Shown here: positions 13,391 to 39,375 of the stretch, in pieces
Numbering within the stretch: the first letter of the stretch is position 1
How the letters are laid out: each line of letters opens with the position of its first letter
Source: Cololabis saira
Taxonomy: Eukaryota > Chordata > Actinopteri > Beloniformes > Belonidae
Direction of reading: 5' to 3'
Assembly: GCF_033807715.1 (NCBI RefSeq)
Contig: NC_084599.1
Coordinates: forward strand, 25,369,625-25,433,624
DNA: 64,000 nt
Position numbers and translations under genes: made by a program
Notes under the pieces: model-generated
Told to the model about the DNA's origin: nothing
The model's database searches: none
Seen by the model: the letters and a program-made list of their open reading frames with translations, nothing else

Positions 13391-16300
13391 AATCACTCTG
13401 AAATGACAGACTGACATGCTGTAAGTTTTATTTTGTCTCTTTGAGGTCTTAATTGTGTCGTTAAATGTCTTTAAGTAAAGAAATTCAATCTTGCAAGTTT
13501 TCAAACATTTTATAAGTTACAAAAGATATGTAAAATACTCAATATAAGTTAGAAAAGTTCAATATGAGTTGTTTTTTTTTAAATGTCGGACATGGTCTTA
13601 ACGAAGTTGTGACAATATTAAATATGTTATCACTTAAGTTGATGACATAAGTTTAGTAGATGACCATCCCAGGATGCTTTTATGTTCATACTACATTTCA
13701 GTGCCAGGTCTTAACAGGGTCGGGGATTTAATGAGTTTGCTCTGCAATTAAGGTTAAAGATGTTTTTTTTAACTTTTTTGGAACTGGCACCAGAACCATT
13801 CCGCACCTAACATCCAGTAATGCTGATTGAAAGGGATAAAATGTCCTCTTTGTCGTCTTAACACATGTCCAAGATAGCATCAAGCATTTCATCCTCACTT
13901 GTGATGTACCACTTTGGCATCAGAGATGTTGATATTTAGAGAAAAATAAATGGCCTTGTTAAACAAGGATAATACAATTCTGTGCTTCTGCCGTGGAGCG
14001 CTCTAGATGTGGACGGATGGTATGCATTATGCTGCTAAATCTCGCAGCAGTTCAGGGGTGATGAGCTTGCACTCTGACATTCTCCATCTCCTTTCTACCA
14101 CAGATCAATTGAGCTTTGTCCACACAGGAAGGTTAACCTCTTACTCCTCAGTGTATATCAGAGCTTTAGCATGAGCCATGTCAGGTCAAACCTGAGATGT
14201 GGTGCTCATGCTGTCTTTCAGAGATAAAGCAATCCAACCTGTACTGGGGCTGCGAGATGGCAGAGGGATGTGTGAAACATTAGTGTGAGAGGGCCAGCGG
14301 CTCTGCAGAAGCTCAGGGAAACGGGAGTCGGCCAGCTGTAGATCTAATATCACCTTTGGTTCTGGGGAAGCCTACATAATATGATGCACATGTGCTAGAT
14401 CCTGTCTGAACGACTGCTTGTGTTTATGGTTTTCGCTTCTACTTAATGTACTTAACGAATAGCAGGAATACTGCATATTTTGATGCCTTTTAAAAAAAAA
14501 TTGTAAGTAATTTATTCTAAAGAATTGCAGGTAATGCCACTAACCTGCATGTATACAGGTTGTGCATAATGGAATGTCTGATCGAAGTAAAGCCTCGTCA
14601 TTAACATATACTTTATCTCTAATTAACTCTCTTGTGGTTACTGATTGACCCTGTAACACCTGAATGGGTATGCCAGAGGTTTTACCAGTCTCACTGAGGG
14701 AGAACAGGTCTTTTGATATAAATCCTCCCTGAGTCTCCAACTTAACCACCGGGTAAAACGAAGTTATAATGCAACCCATGCTGACACCGTTGAGCAGAGA
14801 TTATTCCAAAAGTGGAGTATTGTTGAGAGCACATCACCGTATCCTTAGCGCCTTTCTGGGTAATTCCAATTTGAGTACCTGGGATTCATTCCATATCCCT
14901 TGCTCAGCAACTAAAAAAGCTATGCTTTGATGGCTTAAAATTAATTACTAATTTACCGAGTCTATAACGCAATCATTAACTCCAGCTTAAGCTGCACGCT
15001 GATGTCTAATGCCAACTTAGGCTGATCATCAAACAATTTTAGTGTTAATTGGGAAATGGCGGCTAGCCAGTTAGGAAAATAAGGTGCAGGAGCGAAGTGG
15101 CCATCTAGGATGTTAAATCCACATAATAGCGAAGTTTCTCTTAATTAGGGAGTTCTCTTTTGTCTGAAGTTTTCCACTCTTATAATATGTCTATACTTAA
15201 ATTATCAGGAGGATTGTGTTTCGTTGCTTGGTTAGTGAACTGTACCATTGGACCTGAGAGACTTATTACTGGAGGCTCAGCGAGGGCTTTTGGGAGCCAC
15301 ATGCCTGGATTGTTCAAAATGCTGGTCTCCTGAGGAGAGGTTAAGCAGAAGAGTCAGCACCTCCCTGGGAGCTGCAGACTTGCTCTCTGTCACCATGTCA
15401 TCCATCCTGGAGCCTAATCGAGTTATCATATCAACAAATCTCCCATCAGGGGCTCCACATATGGCACTTTTAGAAAGACACCCACGGGGGAACAACAAAT
15501 TTTGAACTGCAGGGCATTGCTAAGCAAAGAGCCGAGGCACCTGTAAAGGTCTCCCCTCTTCCTCGCGCTCCTGCTGGGCATCACACTGCTCTCTGGCCCC
15601 TAGTCAGTCATGGAGCAAAAGAGCCGGGAAGCGGGAGCCTTAGTTAATGCTTTTCACAATAGCATGAGGACAACAATGGAAGCAGTTTATCACAGAGAGT
15701 GTCAATAAATTTAAAAGCAACCCACGAACAATTAGCTGAAAGGGCACCAAGGTTTCATGGCAATAGGCCTCAGCTCTTCCAGCCAACGGAGACAAACTGT
15801 CCACCCACGTTCAAATGGCAGCTGGTTCTGCCCAGAGAGTATGTCCACAGTGGTCCTGTGGATTGTTGCCTGACCTTTAAGTGTTTCCCCCCCAAATAAA
15901 CCACACGCTGGGCCATTCTGCTAGTCACAGGTTGGTTTATGACTACTTAGATGTGCAATGTCACCTAATAGTTTGTATTTATGGTCATATAGAATTACGT
16001 AGTTTGTTCATTTCACATTATTTGTAGTGCAGGCCAGCCATCTGTTTCCCTTGATGTTGTTTGATGTCAAAGCCGATTGTTTACTTTTTGACTTCGTGAA
16101 GATAATTTCTATCTTTTGAATATTGATTTTATAAACTACCTTCTCAATTGTGTGCTCCTGGTTTTTCCAAAGAAGACTGAAGAGAGTCATCAGCAAATCC
16201 TGGACAACATAATCTTGTCTTGATTTTATTTTTGTCAGATCACTTTAAAAAGGATTTGTTTGCATCGTCTCTGCAGCCCTAAAATGATCCAACATGGAAA

Positions 16301-18523
16301 AACATGCCATCTTTGATTTGGGAGAGAGGGTATGAGGTCCATCTGTTCGTAATACCCGAACAAGAACAAAATGTCCTTCAGGGCAGTCAAGCTTGCCTGT
16401 TTTCCATGACCAGAAACCTTGTGAGGCTCTAAACTTATTTCTGAAGTGTCCTGGTTTGATGAAATCACTTAAATATGTTGGCAAGCGATTAACAATTTGT
16501 GACAAGACGACAGATCAAGCTTGGGTTTCACTTTTGGCAACGTGTACTTTGAAAAACCACATTACCGAAGATGAGAGCTATCCCAGGTTTTGTTCATTAG
16601 CAAAAAGCTTCAGGGGAAACATGCAAAGGAAAAATGAAAGATGACTCATTGGAATTGGACTTATAAATAAGGTAATTTTTCAACAAAAAATAAATAAATT
16701 CTTGAAGTTCGAGTCAGGCAATTGTGATGTGAGATAAGCCAAACACGAACATATTGTGCCTTTTGAAAACTCAAAAACTCTGGTCAGATTTCCGTGCAGC
16801 CTTTTAGCATTCATTTCATCCAGCACATCCATAAATCATTTGTCTGAGCACCGCTGCTCCCCACTGCTGACCAGATCGACCCATTGGCCAGTGACCAAGC
16901 CTGTGTCCGGACAAGGCCCTGACCCATGAACCTTGGCCGAAGCCCTTGGGCCAATGGGGCGAGGCCGCTAGAGCTACGACCCCGGCAGCCAGGGCTACCT
17001 GCTGCTCTGGCATAATGCAATTGGACACAGCCATCAGAATGATGAAGCACGTTGAATTCTCCACGCTGACCACTCCAATGGCTGCTGCTGACTACAGCAC
17101 CCAACACTGCATCCTCTGAAATGGAAGGAAACGTCCCTTTTGATAATGTATCACAGATGCTTTTTGTTGCGTGTGTTTTTTTACTTCAATTTGTGTTTTA
17201 AAGTTCCTTATATGCTGTAAATAAGGTGTTAACCAAAAGCCCTCTTAAAGTGAAGTCCAGCAACATAACTTTAAGTGCCAAAAATAATGCCTTTTTTCAA
17301 TTATTTCAAGTGCGTCTTAATACACCAGCCTTTCATTACTGCATTTGTAAGCCTTGCAGGTTTTCCTCAGCTCTTACTCATTTATTCACATTGTTATTTT
17401 TAATGCTACATGGGCCCAAACTCAGCCTCCTGCTGACATTTTCTCCCTCTGTCTCCACCTCTGCTTTGTTAATGGCATGAGGTTCACACTGGTAGTATAA
17501 TTACAAACACTGGACCAATCCAAAAAAAAAAAAAAAGACTCTGCGGGACGCTAACCCTGTGAAGCCCAAATCGCTGCTTGACAATTAATAGAAAAGATGT
17601 GCCAGTGATTCCCTGCTTGGCTCTGTGTAAACTGGGGACAAACTAGTGTATTTATCCAGGTGCACCCCCACGTCCCATTCCCTCCCAACAAACACACCTG
17701 AGGGACCCCCTTTAAGTCAACACAATTAGCATCCTCCATCCCTGTGGAGTTAAACTCTAAGTGCACATAAATGCATCCAACTGACAGGCAGCTTAGTTAA
17801 ATGACTTTTTTTGGAGAGCAGGCTGAGTCTCTTTGGGCTTACAGGAAGGCTAAGTGAATTTCAGTGAGAACATTTGCAGTACAGCGTGAGAAAGAGAAGC
17901 ACCTGGGTATAGCTCACCTTACAGTAAGTCACACAAAATACCTTGCACAGAAATAAATTAGAGTAACCATTATCATAGATTCATACACTTTAATTTCATT
18001 GTGTTTTATTGCTGGAGGCTGGATACAGAGAGATAGATATAATGTGGCACAATTCAGGGTAATTTCACCAGCGTCATGAAGATGAGAGTAGCTGCAAAAC
18101 AAATAAATTGTATTTTTGTGATACAAAATTGTTGTCTGTTTAGAAACTGCTGCTATAAAAATGGCTGTGAGCATTCACAGAATTAGCGATGACTGTCACT
18201 GCTGTCATCTTTTATCCCCCTCACATCACTTACAAACATAACAGGTTGCATCACAGTAACTTCATCCATTCTATAAAAGCTTGTTAATTTGGTATTTTAA
18301 AAAAAGAAATACAAATCTAGTGCCATAAACCCCCACAGACAAAGACTTTCTGAAATAATGAATACAAGAGAAAAGTCACAGTTGATAAATCTGTATTCTT
18401 GTAAATACGGATTTGAAATCTTGGAGTCATGAACGCAGGACCCTGCACCTTGGCATAATGTTCTCAGTCCTGAGGGACCTCAAGCTGCTTAGTAACTATT
18501 AAAACAATAAACATTCAGATTGT
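13391..18523. other. Noncoding desert with candidate regulatory block 14500-15280
   Basis: No coding gene is recognised. The part from about 14500 to 15280 is repeat-free and holds several homeodomain-type cores (TAATTA near 14621, 14941 and 15142) with balanced composition, as is common for conserved noncoding elements in fish deserts. Conservation was not tested. A GC-rich patch at 16830-17110 is described in the findings. A poly-A run lies at about 17521-17536. Confidence 0.5.
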
Positions 18524-18527
18524 TTAA

Positions 18528-19589
18528 AGCAGCACAATGTAACTTTTCCACCTTAATATACTGTAATATTTCCAGAGTCATTGTGATGGTACATCAACTT
18601 AGCAACGAAGCAGCAAAAAATCCGAAGAAAATAAAAGTTTTAACGGAGAAGGCGAAAAAAAGGAAGCGGGAGAGTAACAAGCTAAATGCCCGGACAAGAA
18701 TAAACATTGGCCCGGAGTTCACTCGCTGGCGTGAGCTGAAGGACGAGGAGGGATGTCCGACCGATGGGGATTTATGGGGATAAAACAAGAGACAGAATTG
18801 TTATGATACAAATGTAAATGTAGAGTTCTATGTTCAATAAGAATCAAAATTAGAATGTTTTCACATTCGTCTTGGGTTTTGGTAATTCTAAAATTACTGA
18901 CAATATCAACAACAGACAGAATAATAATAGTGATCATGAAATTGTGTAATTAGCAATGAGGAAGCTTTATAAAATAATAATACAATTGAATAGAATTACA
19001 GCACTAGAGGAAAGAATGCAATGCAAAGAAAATGTATAGAACATTTCTACTATTTTTCCTGAGAACTGTACAATTGTGCAGGGCTGATCTTCAAAACATT
19101 CAGTCATTCACAGGTTATAAAGTATTTTTTTATTTTGTCAGTAAGTATGTGGGACTACTAATTTATGACGATGTGCCTGTAAAAAACGTGACAGGAAAAA
19201 GGTGCAGTAGAACAAAACCAGAGCGTTTGTAGTTTGTGGCGCATTATCTCACTGAAACAGGACAGGGGGGCGGGGGTGACTTCACTAATAAAACCAAGTT
19301 GAAATTTGTGATTTTCAACTTCGTCATATTATATTGTTTAGCCAAAAATAGATACATTACCTCTTCGCTATCCATCCTGCAAACGACCGCTGGCAAAAGT
19401 AGTTTTGAAAGTCCGTCCCGTCTTCTTTCATTCAATATCAAAACAAATGCACACGACGGGGACAGGATCTTTCCGGCAGTACGCGCTGGTGCTCATGGGA
19501 AACGTAGTGTTCTTTCTGGTAAAGCATTACCGCTTTTGTCCAAAGGAGCCGCCAAACTCAACAAAAGCTGAAAGTTACATTGTGCTGCT
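18528..19589 (+). mobile_element. 1,062-bp TTAA-flanked DNA transposon with perfect 19-bp inverted repeats
   Basis: The left end AGCAGCACAATGTAACTTT (18528-18546) is matched by its exact reverse complement at 19571-19589. Both ends abut TTAA (18524-18527 and 19590-19593), as in piggyBac- or Kolobok-type insertions. Identical arms suggest the insertion is not very old. A short basic frame lies near the left end (separate entry). The interior from about 18790 to 19240 is AT-rich; 19240-19560 is of mixed composition with 'cgcgctggtgctcatgggaa' near 19481. It carries no recognisable transposase catalytic domain. Confidence 0.85.
18586..18783 (+). pseudogene. Remnant 65-codon basic ORF of the TTAA transposon
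   Basis: The frame starts at an ATG at 18586 and stops at TAA 18781-18783. It has a Lys/Arg-rich segment (about residues 14-38) followed by 'TRINIGPEFTRWRELKDEEG'. A similar 'R.NIG.AFPRWR.L' phrase occurs in many uncharacterised fish proteins derived from transposons, so I read this as the N-terminal remnant of an element-encoded protein. The rest of that protein is absent. The basic stretch suggests nucleic-acid binding, but function is unknown. Confidence 0.5.
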
Positions 19590-19593
19590 TTAA

Positions 19594-29990
<10,397 letters not shown>

Positions 29991-29994
29991 ACAT

Positions 29995-30723
29995 ATGTAC
30001 AACAGCGCAGGATGAGGAACGCTGCACTCACCACCTTCTACAGGGCGGCTATTGAGAGTATCCTTACCAGCAGCCTCTCTGTCTGCGGCAGCTGCTCAGC
30101 TGCTCAGCTGCGGACAAGAAGCCACTGCAGAGGGTGATGAGGACTGCAGAAGATCATCAGATCACCCCAACCAGGCATTCAAGACTTATACACTTCACAC
30201 TGTTCCAACAGAGCCATCAACATCATCGAGGACACCACCCATCCAGCACACAGACTGTTCTCCTTCCTACCATCTGGAAAGCGCTACCGCAGAAATAGCT
30301 TCTTTCCACAAACCATCAGGCTCATCAACATAGAAGTAAATTCCACCAACATTCCAAGAGCATGTTACTTTGCACCTTACATTTTTGCACCTTACATTTT
30401 GCACTTACACCTTACTGCACCTTAAATATTACACATTTCGTATCTCACATCTCACTTGAACTACCTCACAAGCTACCAGAAAGAAGCTACCTCAGTACTT
30501 CCTTCTGGTTGGAAGGCTGTATGTCTATTTATTGTTGATGTCTGCATTTGTTTTACTGTACTGCGTTGATGAGTGTGGTTTGTCTGCATGCATGTGTGTG
30601 TGCGTGTTTAAGTTTAATTTGCACATTTGGTGTCTGGTGAAACACAATTTTATTCCGCTGTGAAATGCTTATTATATAGTGAATTGACAATAAAGTACAA
30701 GTTGACTTTGACTTTGACTTAAG
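29995..30723 (+). mobile_element. 3' end of an L2-like LINE, plus strand
   Basis: From about 30030 the sequence encodes, across frameshifts, the familiar C-terminal part of fish L2-type reverse transcriptases: a 'TTFYRAAIESILTSS' segment, then a 'LFSFLPSGKRYR'-like segment near 30264 and 'SFFPQTIRLIN' near 30301. A 3' UTR with reiterated 'gcaccttacatttt' (30373-30410) follows, then AATAAA at 30689-30694 and a tandem GACTTT tail ending at 30721. The 5' portion, including the catalytic YADD-type motif, is missing, as usual for 5'-truncated LINE insertions. Confidence 0.85.
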
Positions 30724-32060
30724 AAGTTAATTTTGTCTTCCGTGTCATGGATTGCTTTGGAAAAGGGCCTTATGTTTTTACTCTTCTGAACTGGATGACT
30801 GAAATGTCCAGTTTTGAATTATTTCAATGGTCTAAAAAATATTTTATCAGTGGTTTTACGTTTTCTCCAGTAAGAGGATGACCGTGTTGGGATTTCTTTG
30901 TGATGAACCCATACTTAATTGCCACCTCTTTACTAGAGAAAAAAAATCAAAATTCTCTGCAGCTGCTATTCATCGTGGTTATGGTTTGCCATAAAACAAT
31001 AAGTACATCTTTATGGTGAGGCACATTCACACTATTGATGTAATGGCTGTTTAATGTCTGTGTTCTCTCCAGGTTTAGTGTGTAAATGGCTGCTGATTGC
31101 CAAATGCAGGCCAGGTCCTGTCCCCATGGACACATCTAGAGGTTGGTCTAACACGAGGCCAAGACCTGGCTGCGTCTACGCCATGATACACACTTTTTTT
31201 CCCCCTGCCACTCCTTCATCTTCTTCCATCCATTTCTTTGTCCTGTCATTATTTCATGATGTAGTGTGAAGATGGTCATTTTGGGTGATCGGTGGCTGGA
31301 TCACAAGGGGAGTGGAGTGTGCCGTCCATCAGACTGCTAGACCCTCGCTGTCTCTTAGTGATGACATCACTGGAGCCAGGCATGCAGCGCACACACTGAT
31401 CTTGCGTCGCCTCGCATCGGGCTGCTTGTCTACGAGGCTGCGCGGGTGACTCACTGTCACCCCAGCGGAGTGTGTCACCGTGGAGTCTGGTGCCTCACTG
31501 AGTCTGGGTGTGTGTTGCGTCAGTGTGAGTAAGTAGCGCTGAATGCATCGGTGAAATGGACCACGATTTACCCTGTGAACCCCCCTGGAGTGCATCTACC
31601 TTATGAACTCATCTGTGACTCAACTAATAGCTAAACCTGTCACCGATTTATCTGTGGCCCCCATCACCCCTCGACCCCGCTGTGGGTTTATTGTGACACG
31701 ACAAAGTGTGCATCACACGGCTGGCATCTCCAGCGGGCGGTGAGTAGGTGGCTGTGCGGATACACTTATGCACATAGTTTTTGCTGCTCTTGGGTGGGGT
31801 TAAGTTGTACAATGGGTGTGAGCGTCTTGTGATGGATATTAAATACAGCAAACGTGAATGATCACTAACAGTCTGGAGCCCACAGAACCCAGCATTACTA
31901 ATGAGAGATCAGTCTGTTTTACAGCCATCTGGTGACAAAACATTCATATGACAGTGGACAGTATGTGTTTGGGTGCTTTAAGCAAAGGAATGGCAGTGAC
32001 GTTAGATTTAATAGTGACACACAGGAGCATATTTTATTTTATGGTCATATTACCGCTGCA

Positions 32061-32091
<31 letters not shown>

Positions 32092-32214
32092 ATTAAGTGA
32101 TCGGTTAGACTTGTGAGGGGTCAAAGTTCTGTCTTATCGTCTAGTGTGGGTGAACCTGCCCGCCTGCTGTTGGATGATGTTTATAGTTCTTATCAGTCTC
32201 CACAGCAGCTAAGT

Positions 32215-32215
<1 letters not shown>

Positions 32216-32269
<54 letters not shown>

Positions 32270-32272
32270 CAC
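32216..32272. repeat. (CA)n microsatellite, one interruption
   Basis: A CA run of 57 bases with a single CG interruption near its right end. Confidence 0.97.
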
Positions 32273-32728
32273 TTCAAACGCAGGCTTCTGCCCTCTTGAT
32301 GGCTTTAGAGGTAGAAGCTAAGAATCCATACACCCTCATAAACACTCCATATTTGCGCACACAAGCCTCTGCCCTCTTGATTACTTTAGTGGCAGAAACT
32401 GCACACAAGCTAAACAAACACTCGTTCAGACACGGACGCACACGCACGTAAACACACATATTTCCTTTGGCCTCTCAGTCTTTTCCCACACTGATAGAGA
32501 TCAGGAGCATGCCATAAAGCGGAGTCTTGCAGGGCACAACAGAGGCCCTGTCCTCTCTCAGCCCACTTAGATCACTCACAGCTCGCATGGCTGATAAGAT
32601 GACCGCGGTGCCACCCTAAAAAACTTCTCCAGCACCTCCTTCCCTCTCTACTTTTCCACACCCACTCTGACTTTCTGTCAGTGCCTCCTTGTCTTCACCA
32701 TTTCGCCTTGTCATGCTCATAAAATACT

Positions 32729-32751
32729 CCCCCCCCCCCCCCCCCCCCCCC
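32729..32751. repeat. Poly-C tract, 23 bases
   Basis: An uninterrupted C homopolymer, an unusual length for poly-C. The exact length is likely to be unreliable in sequencing. Confidence 0.95.
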
Positions 32752-34127
32752 AATATGTGTCTCTCTTACAGCTGCAGCCACTCAGAGGACATGAAGCTAT
32801 TATTTAAAATCCCAGCCTAATAAATCAGCTGGCACATTATTGTGTTAAATTTATAAATATAAACCTCCGCATCACCAGCTATAACTCTTTACTTTCCTTG
32901 ATAACAACGTCACTTAATCAGCATGACCTCAGCGGTGAGGTAAAAAAAAAAGTTTCTACCCGCAAAGACCTGCACTGATCTCACCAGGGATGCTTTGCAA
33001 GTTGAAATATCTCAACAATTTCTATGATGTCATGATTTAATGTCCGATTAATGGATATCAGCGGAAACTGAGATTGTTTAAACTCAGTTCCGCAAATTAT
33101 TTAGAGATGGTTGAGCATGCCCAGCCCTTCGCCCGTTGTAAATCATCTGCCCTCTCTTGACCTTTGCAGCGCTATAAAGCCACACTTCCTCCAGCAGGAC
33201 AGCTAAGTGGGCTTTATTGGAGCCTGCAGTGTAAGTTTCATCCACGCTTTTTTTTTGATTTATCAACACATTACTGTTTTGTATGACAGAAGAGAGCCAG
33301 TAGAAGAAGTGCAGGACATGTACTGATGTAGTTACATACATAAATATTGTCACCATTTTCTTTTTTTTTTTTTTTTTTATGATTTAATTTTTTTTTTAAC
33401 CTAGATAATAATTTAAACTGTTTTTGTTCTGGATTAAAAAAAAAAGATGAGGAACCTGCAAGTAATCCCCCTTTTTGATCATCCTCTGAATCATACACAC
33501 GTCTCATTCTAAGACTAACTAACTAATTTGGTTTCACTGCCAGTAAAAACAGCCGGGGGAGATCAAGTGGAAGCAGTCGTGTATTTATTCAGTGGTATTT
33601 GGGGTGTGTTGCCTCTTATCAGTGAGTACATACAGTTACAGCGTGCAGTACAGGGGTGGAGGGAATGGTGGGGAATTAATCATGCTGTCATTTATTATGT
33701 TTAGCAACACTCACATACATTCAAAGCCGCTCTACAACTCTAAATCTGTGGCATTGTTCATAAAGAAGGTCCTTTAAAACACAAGTCAGTGTACTCAGAT
33801 TTACGTGGGCCTTGTTGGGCTGATCATACCACTAGGAATCAACTCAGAATGCCTTTCTAATCTCTCTGTGATAGTTAATGCTTTTATTCAGCATTTTGCA
33901 GCTGCTCATGCATGTCTGTACAAGTGATTAATTACACCTAGTTTACCAGATTTTTTTTAACAGATGTATTGCAAAGATCATCCTGTACAATGATTTGCCT
34001 TAAACCGTTTTTTACCATTTAAAGATTTGCTACATGTCATTCAACCTGATGCATCAATTTGAACACCTGGTAAATCTCTTTGCATATCAACGTGAGATGA
34101 AAGGTTGTGTTTTAGGGGTTTGAACTA

Positions 34128-35094
34128 AATCAAGTCATAAATGCAGAAGCAGTGTGCTGAAAACTAAGTATACCTTTTCTGCTTCCATAGGAGTTATAAG
34201 AGGTACAAAGAAGCCAAGTGCCGTTGATCTAATGTAGTTGATTGATTGACCTTCAGGATTTGTGAGCACCTCCAAGAAAGTAGGTATTTTGGCAGTTTGC
34301 TAGTCCGGATCATTAGTGTTATCACAGCACCAAGACGGAATTATTTTATAGATGCAGTTGTTACCCTTCAAAAAAGGGTTATAAGGTGATTTCCAAAGAA
34401 TCTGTAATCCAGTATTTCACGGTGGAAAGGGTTATTCACAAGTGCAAAATATTAAAAAAATGTTCTCAGAAGCGGAGAAAGTGCAATGCTTACAGAAATT
34501 ATGGGTGGAAAAAAACAAAACATCCTAAATGTTTCGATTCATGGCAGTGAGACTAGAAAAAAACAAACAAATATGACTTGTTTTATAGTCATCAAGAGGA
34601 AGCTTCCTCTCTCTTGAAATAACATGACAGCAAGGTAAGCTGCATCTGAAGAAACCACATAACTTCTGAAAGACTGAAAAATTGTCCTTTGTGCTAAGTG
34701 GGAACCATGTACAGATTTTTAGTCATAAGGCACAACAGCACGCTAAACATAGTGCAAAAGGCTCATAATTTCTTTCAAACACAGACGCAGAAGGATGATG
34801 ATTGGGGCTCGTTCGTAGCCACAGGATCTGGTCATCCACCAGGAACTCCTCTGCTTACCAAAATATTCTTGAGTCAGATGTGAAGCCATCTGTCTGAAAG
34901 CTAAAACTTGCCCAGAACTGCATCATACGGCTGCAGCAAATTTACAATTTAATGTCCACCACCATAATTATTTCAACTGTCCAGTCGAAGTCAAGCCCTC
35001 AGCCTGCTTGAAATGCTGTGATGGGAACTTGATCACAAACAAATAGGTGCAAATACAAGACAATGAAGCAATGATGTGGAGAAAGTGAGCCAAA

Positions 35095-35097
<3 letters not shown>
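34128..35097 (+). mobile_element. Decayed Tc1-like transposon (second family), truncated by AT repeat
   Basis: In plus orientation the stretch keeps the order of a well-known fish Tc1-like element: an end-like 'aaaactaagtatacctttt' near 34161, 'tttggcagtttgctagtccg' near 34289, 'aagggttattcacaagtgca' near 34427, 'ccatctgtctgaaagctaaa' near 34887, and 'gcttgaaatgctgtgatggg' near 35008. These follow the transposase from N-terminal helix-turn-helix to the last catalytic block. Stops and indels are frequent. The copy stops at about 35090, exactly where the AT microsatellite starts, so the 3' end is lost. Confidence 0.85.
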
Positions 35098-35170
<73 letters not shown>

Positions 35171-35293
35171 TTATTTTTTTTTTTTCCAAAGAGGGCCTTT
35201 TAAATTGGACTATATATATATTTATATATATAAAGAGAGAGACAAAGAGACATAGATATATGTATATATATAACGTAATATATATATAACATA

Positions 35294-35333
<40 letters not shown>

Positions 35334-35335
35334 AT
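35098..35335. repeat. Compound (AT)n microsatellite flanked by a short direct repeat
   Basis: A pure TA run occupies 35098-35167, followed by poly-T, a unique 25-mer, mixed AT-rich sequence and a second TA run at about 35297-35331. The 25-mer at 35187-35211 recurs at 35389-35413 with one mismatch. Confidence 0.95.
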
Positions 35336-35413
35336 ACTACGGACTGTTGAGGACAAAGTCAACATTTTTTGCATAAAACTTCATATTTCAAAGAGGGCGT
35401 TTTAAATTGGACT

Positions 35414-38599
<3,186 letters not shown>

Positions 38600-38662
38600 C
38601 AGTTGAGCACTTTGTGCTGCATTTTATTGTACAAAAAGTGCTATATAGATAAAGTTGATTTG
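38600..38662 (+). repeat. 3' tail of a fish retroelement, plus strand
   Basis: 'gcactttgtgctgcatttta' at 38607 followed by 'aaaagtgctatatagataaa' at 38634 and 'gttgattt' is the conserved tail shared by many fish LINE and SINE families. Only the last 60-odd bases are recognisable. Confidence 0.6.
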
Positions 38663-39375
38663 ATGTATTTGAAGAGCTCTTCCTTGTATGACTTGCTTAC
38701 AAGTCAAATTATTTTCTTTCTCTTTCTTTTTGCCTACTTTACCATCTACCTCAGAGGTCACACAGAAAACGCAAATATAAAATAATCTATTTGTAAAAAG
38801 CTCTTGGTCACTTACCGTAAGTTTTGACTGCTTTTCAAAAGTAAATATAATCCCATACTTGTTACAAATTAAAGAAGAAAACTGAATCCTTGAGCCCTGG
38901 CAGTAGATTGATTGGATGTGGGGGAATGTTATTTGGATGGTTTGACTCCAGTGAACTCACTGAGGGTTGATCATGTTTGGAACATTGATCATAGGAATTG
39001 TAATTGGCTGTAATTGTGATATTTGTGATATTTTTTTTGCAGGAAGTACAAGCTGATCCTGTTCAGTTTGGTTTTAGGATGTGTCTTCTTTTCAATCCCA
39101 CCCATCCACCCATCCCCTCCTCATGATTTATGTGCTGTCACGCAATCTTTGTGATCCTGCATGGATTGATCAAAGAGATCGAAGAGACTTGTGCCTCTAT
39201 TTACGTATTATTATTTTCATTTTATTTTATTCCCATTACAACCAACTAAATATGCCTCATATCTGGAGCATGACACCATGTTGGCCGTGAACCAAACATT
39301 AGACAGAAGATTCACCGTGGAACCAAACTGTTTGATGAGTTTTAAAAAGACATTGAATAATAATAATAATATAAT
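38663..39375. other. Noncoding desert
   Basis: AT-rich sequence with an AAT trinucleotide run at 39355-39372. No gene is seen. Confidence 0.5.

Larger units (their letters stand above)
30724..34127. other. Noncoding desert with simple repeats
   Basis: No gene is seen. Simple repeats include an impure TG run at 32061-32090, a CA run at 32216-32272, a 23-base poly-C at 32729-32751 and a poly-T at 33361-33378. Two similar phrases 'caagcctctgccctcttgat' (32362) and 'caggcttctgccctcttgat' (32281) lie 81 bases apart and suggest a small local duplication. Confidence 0.5.
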
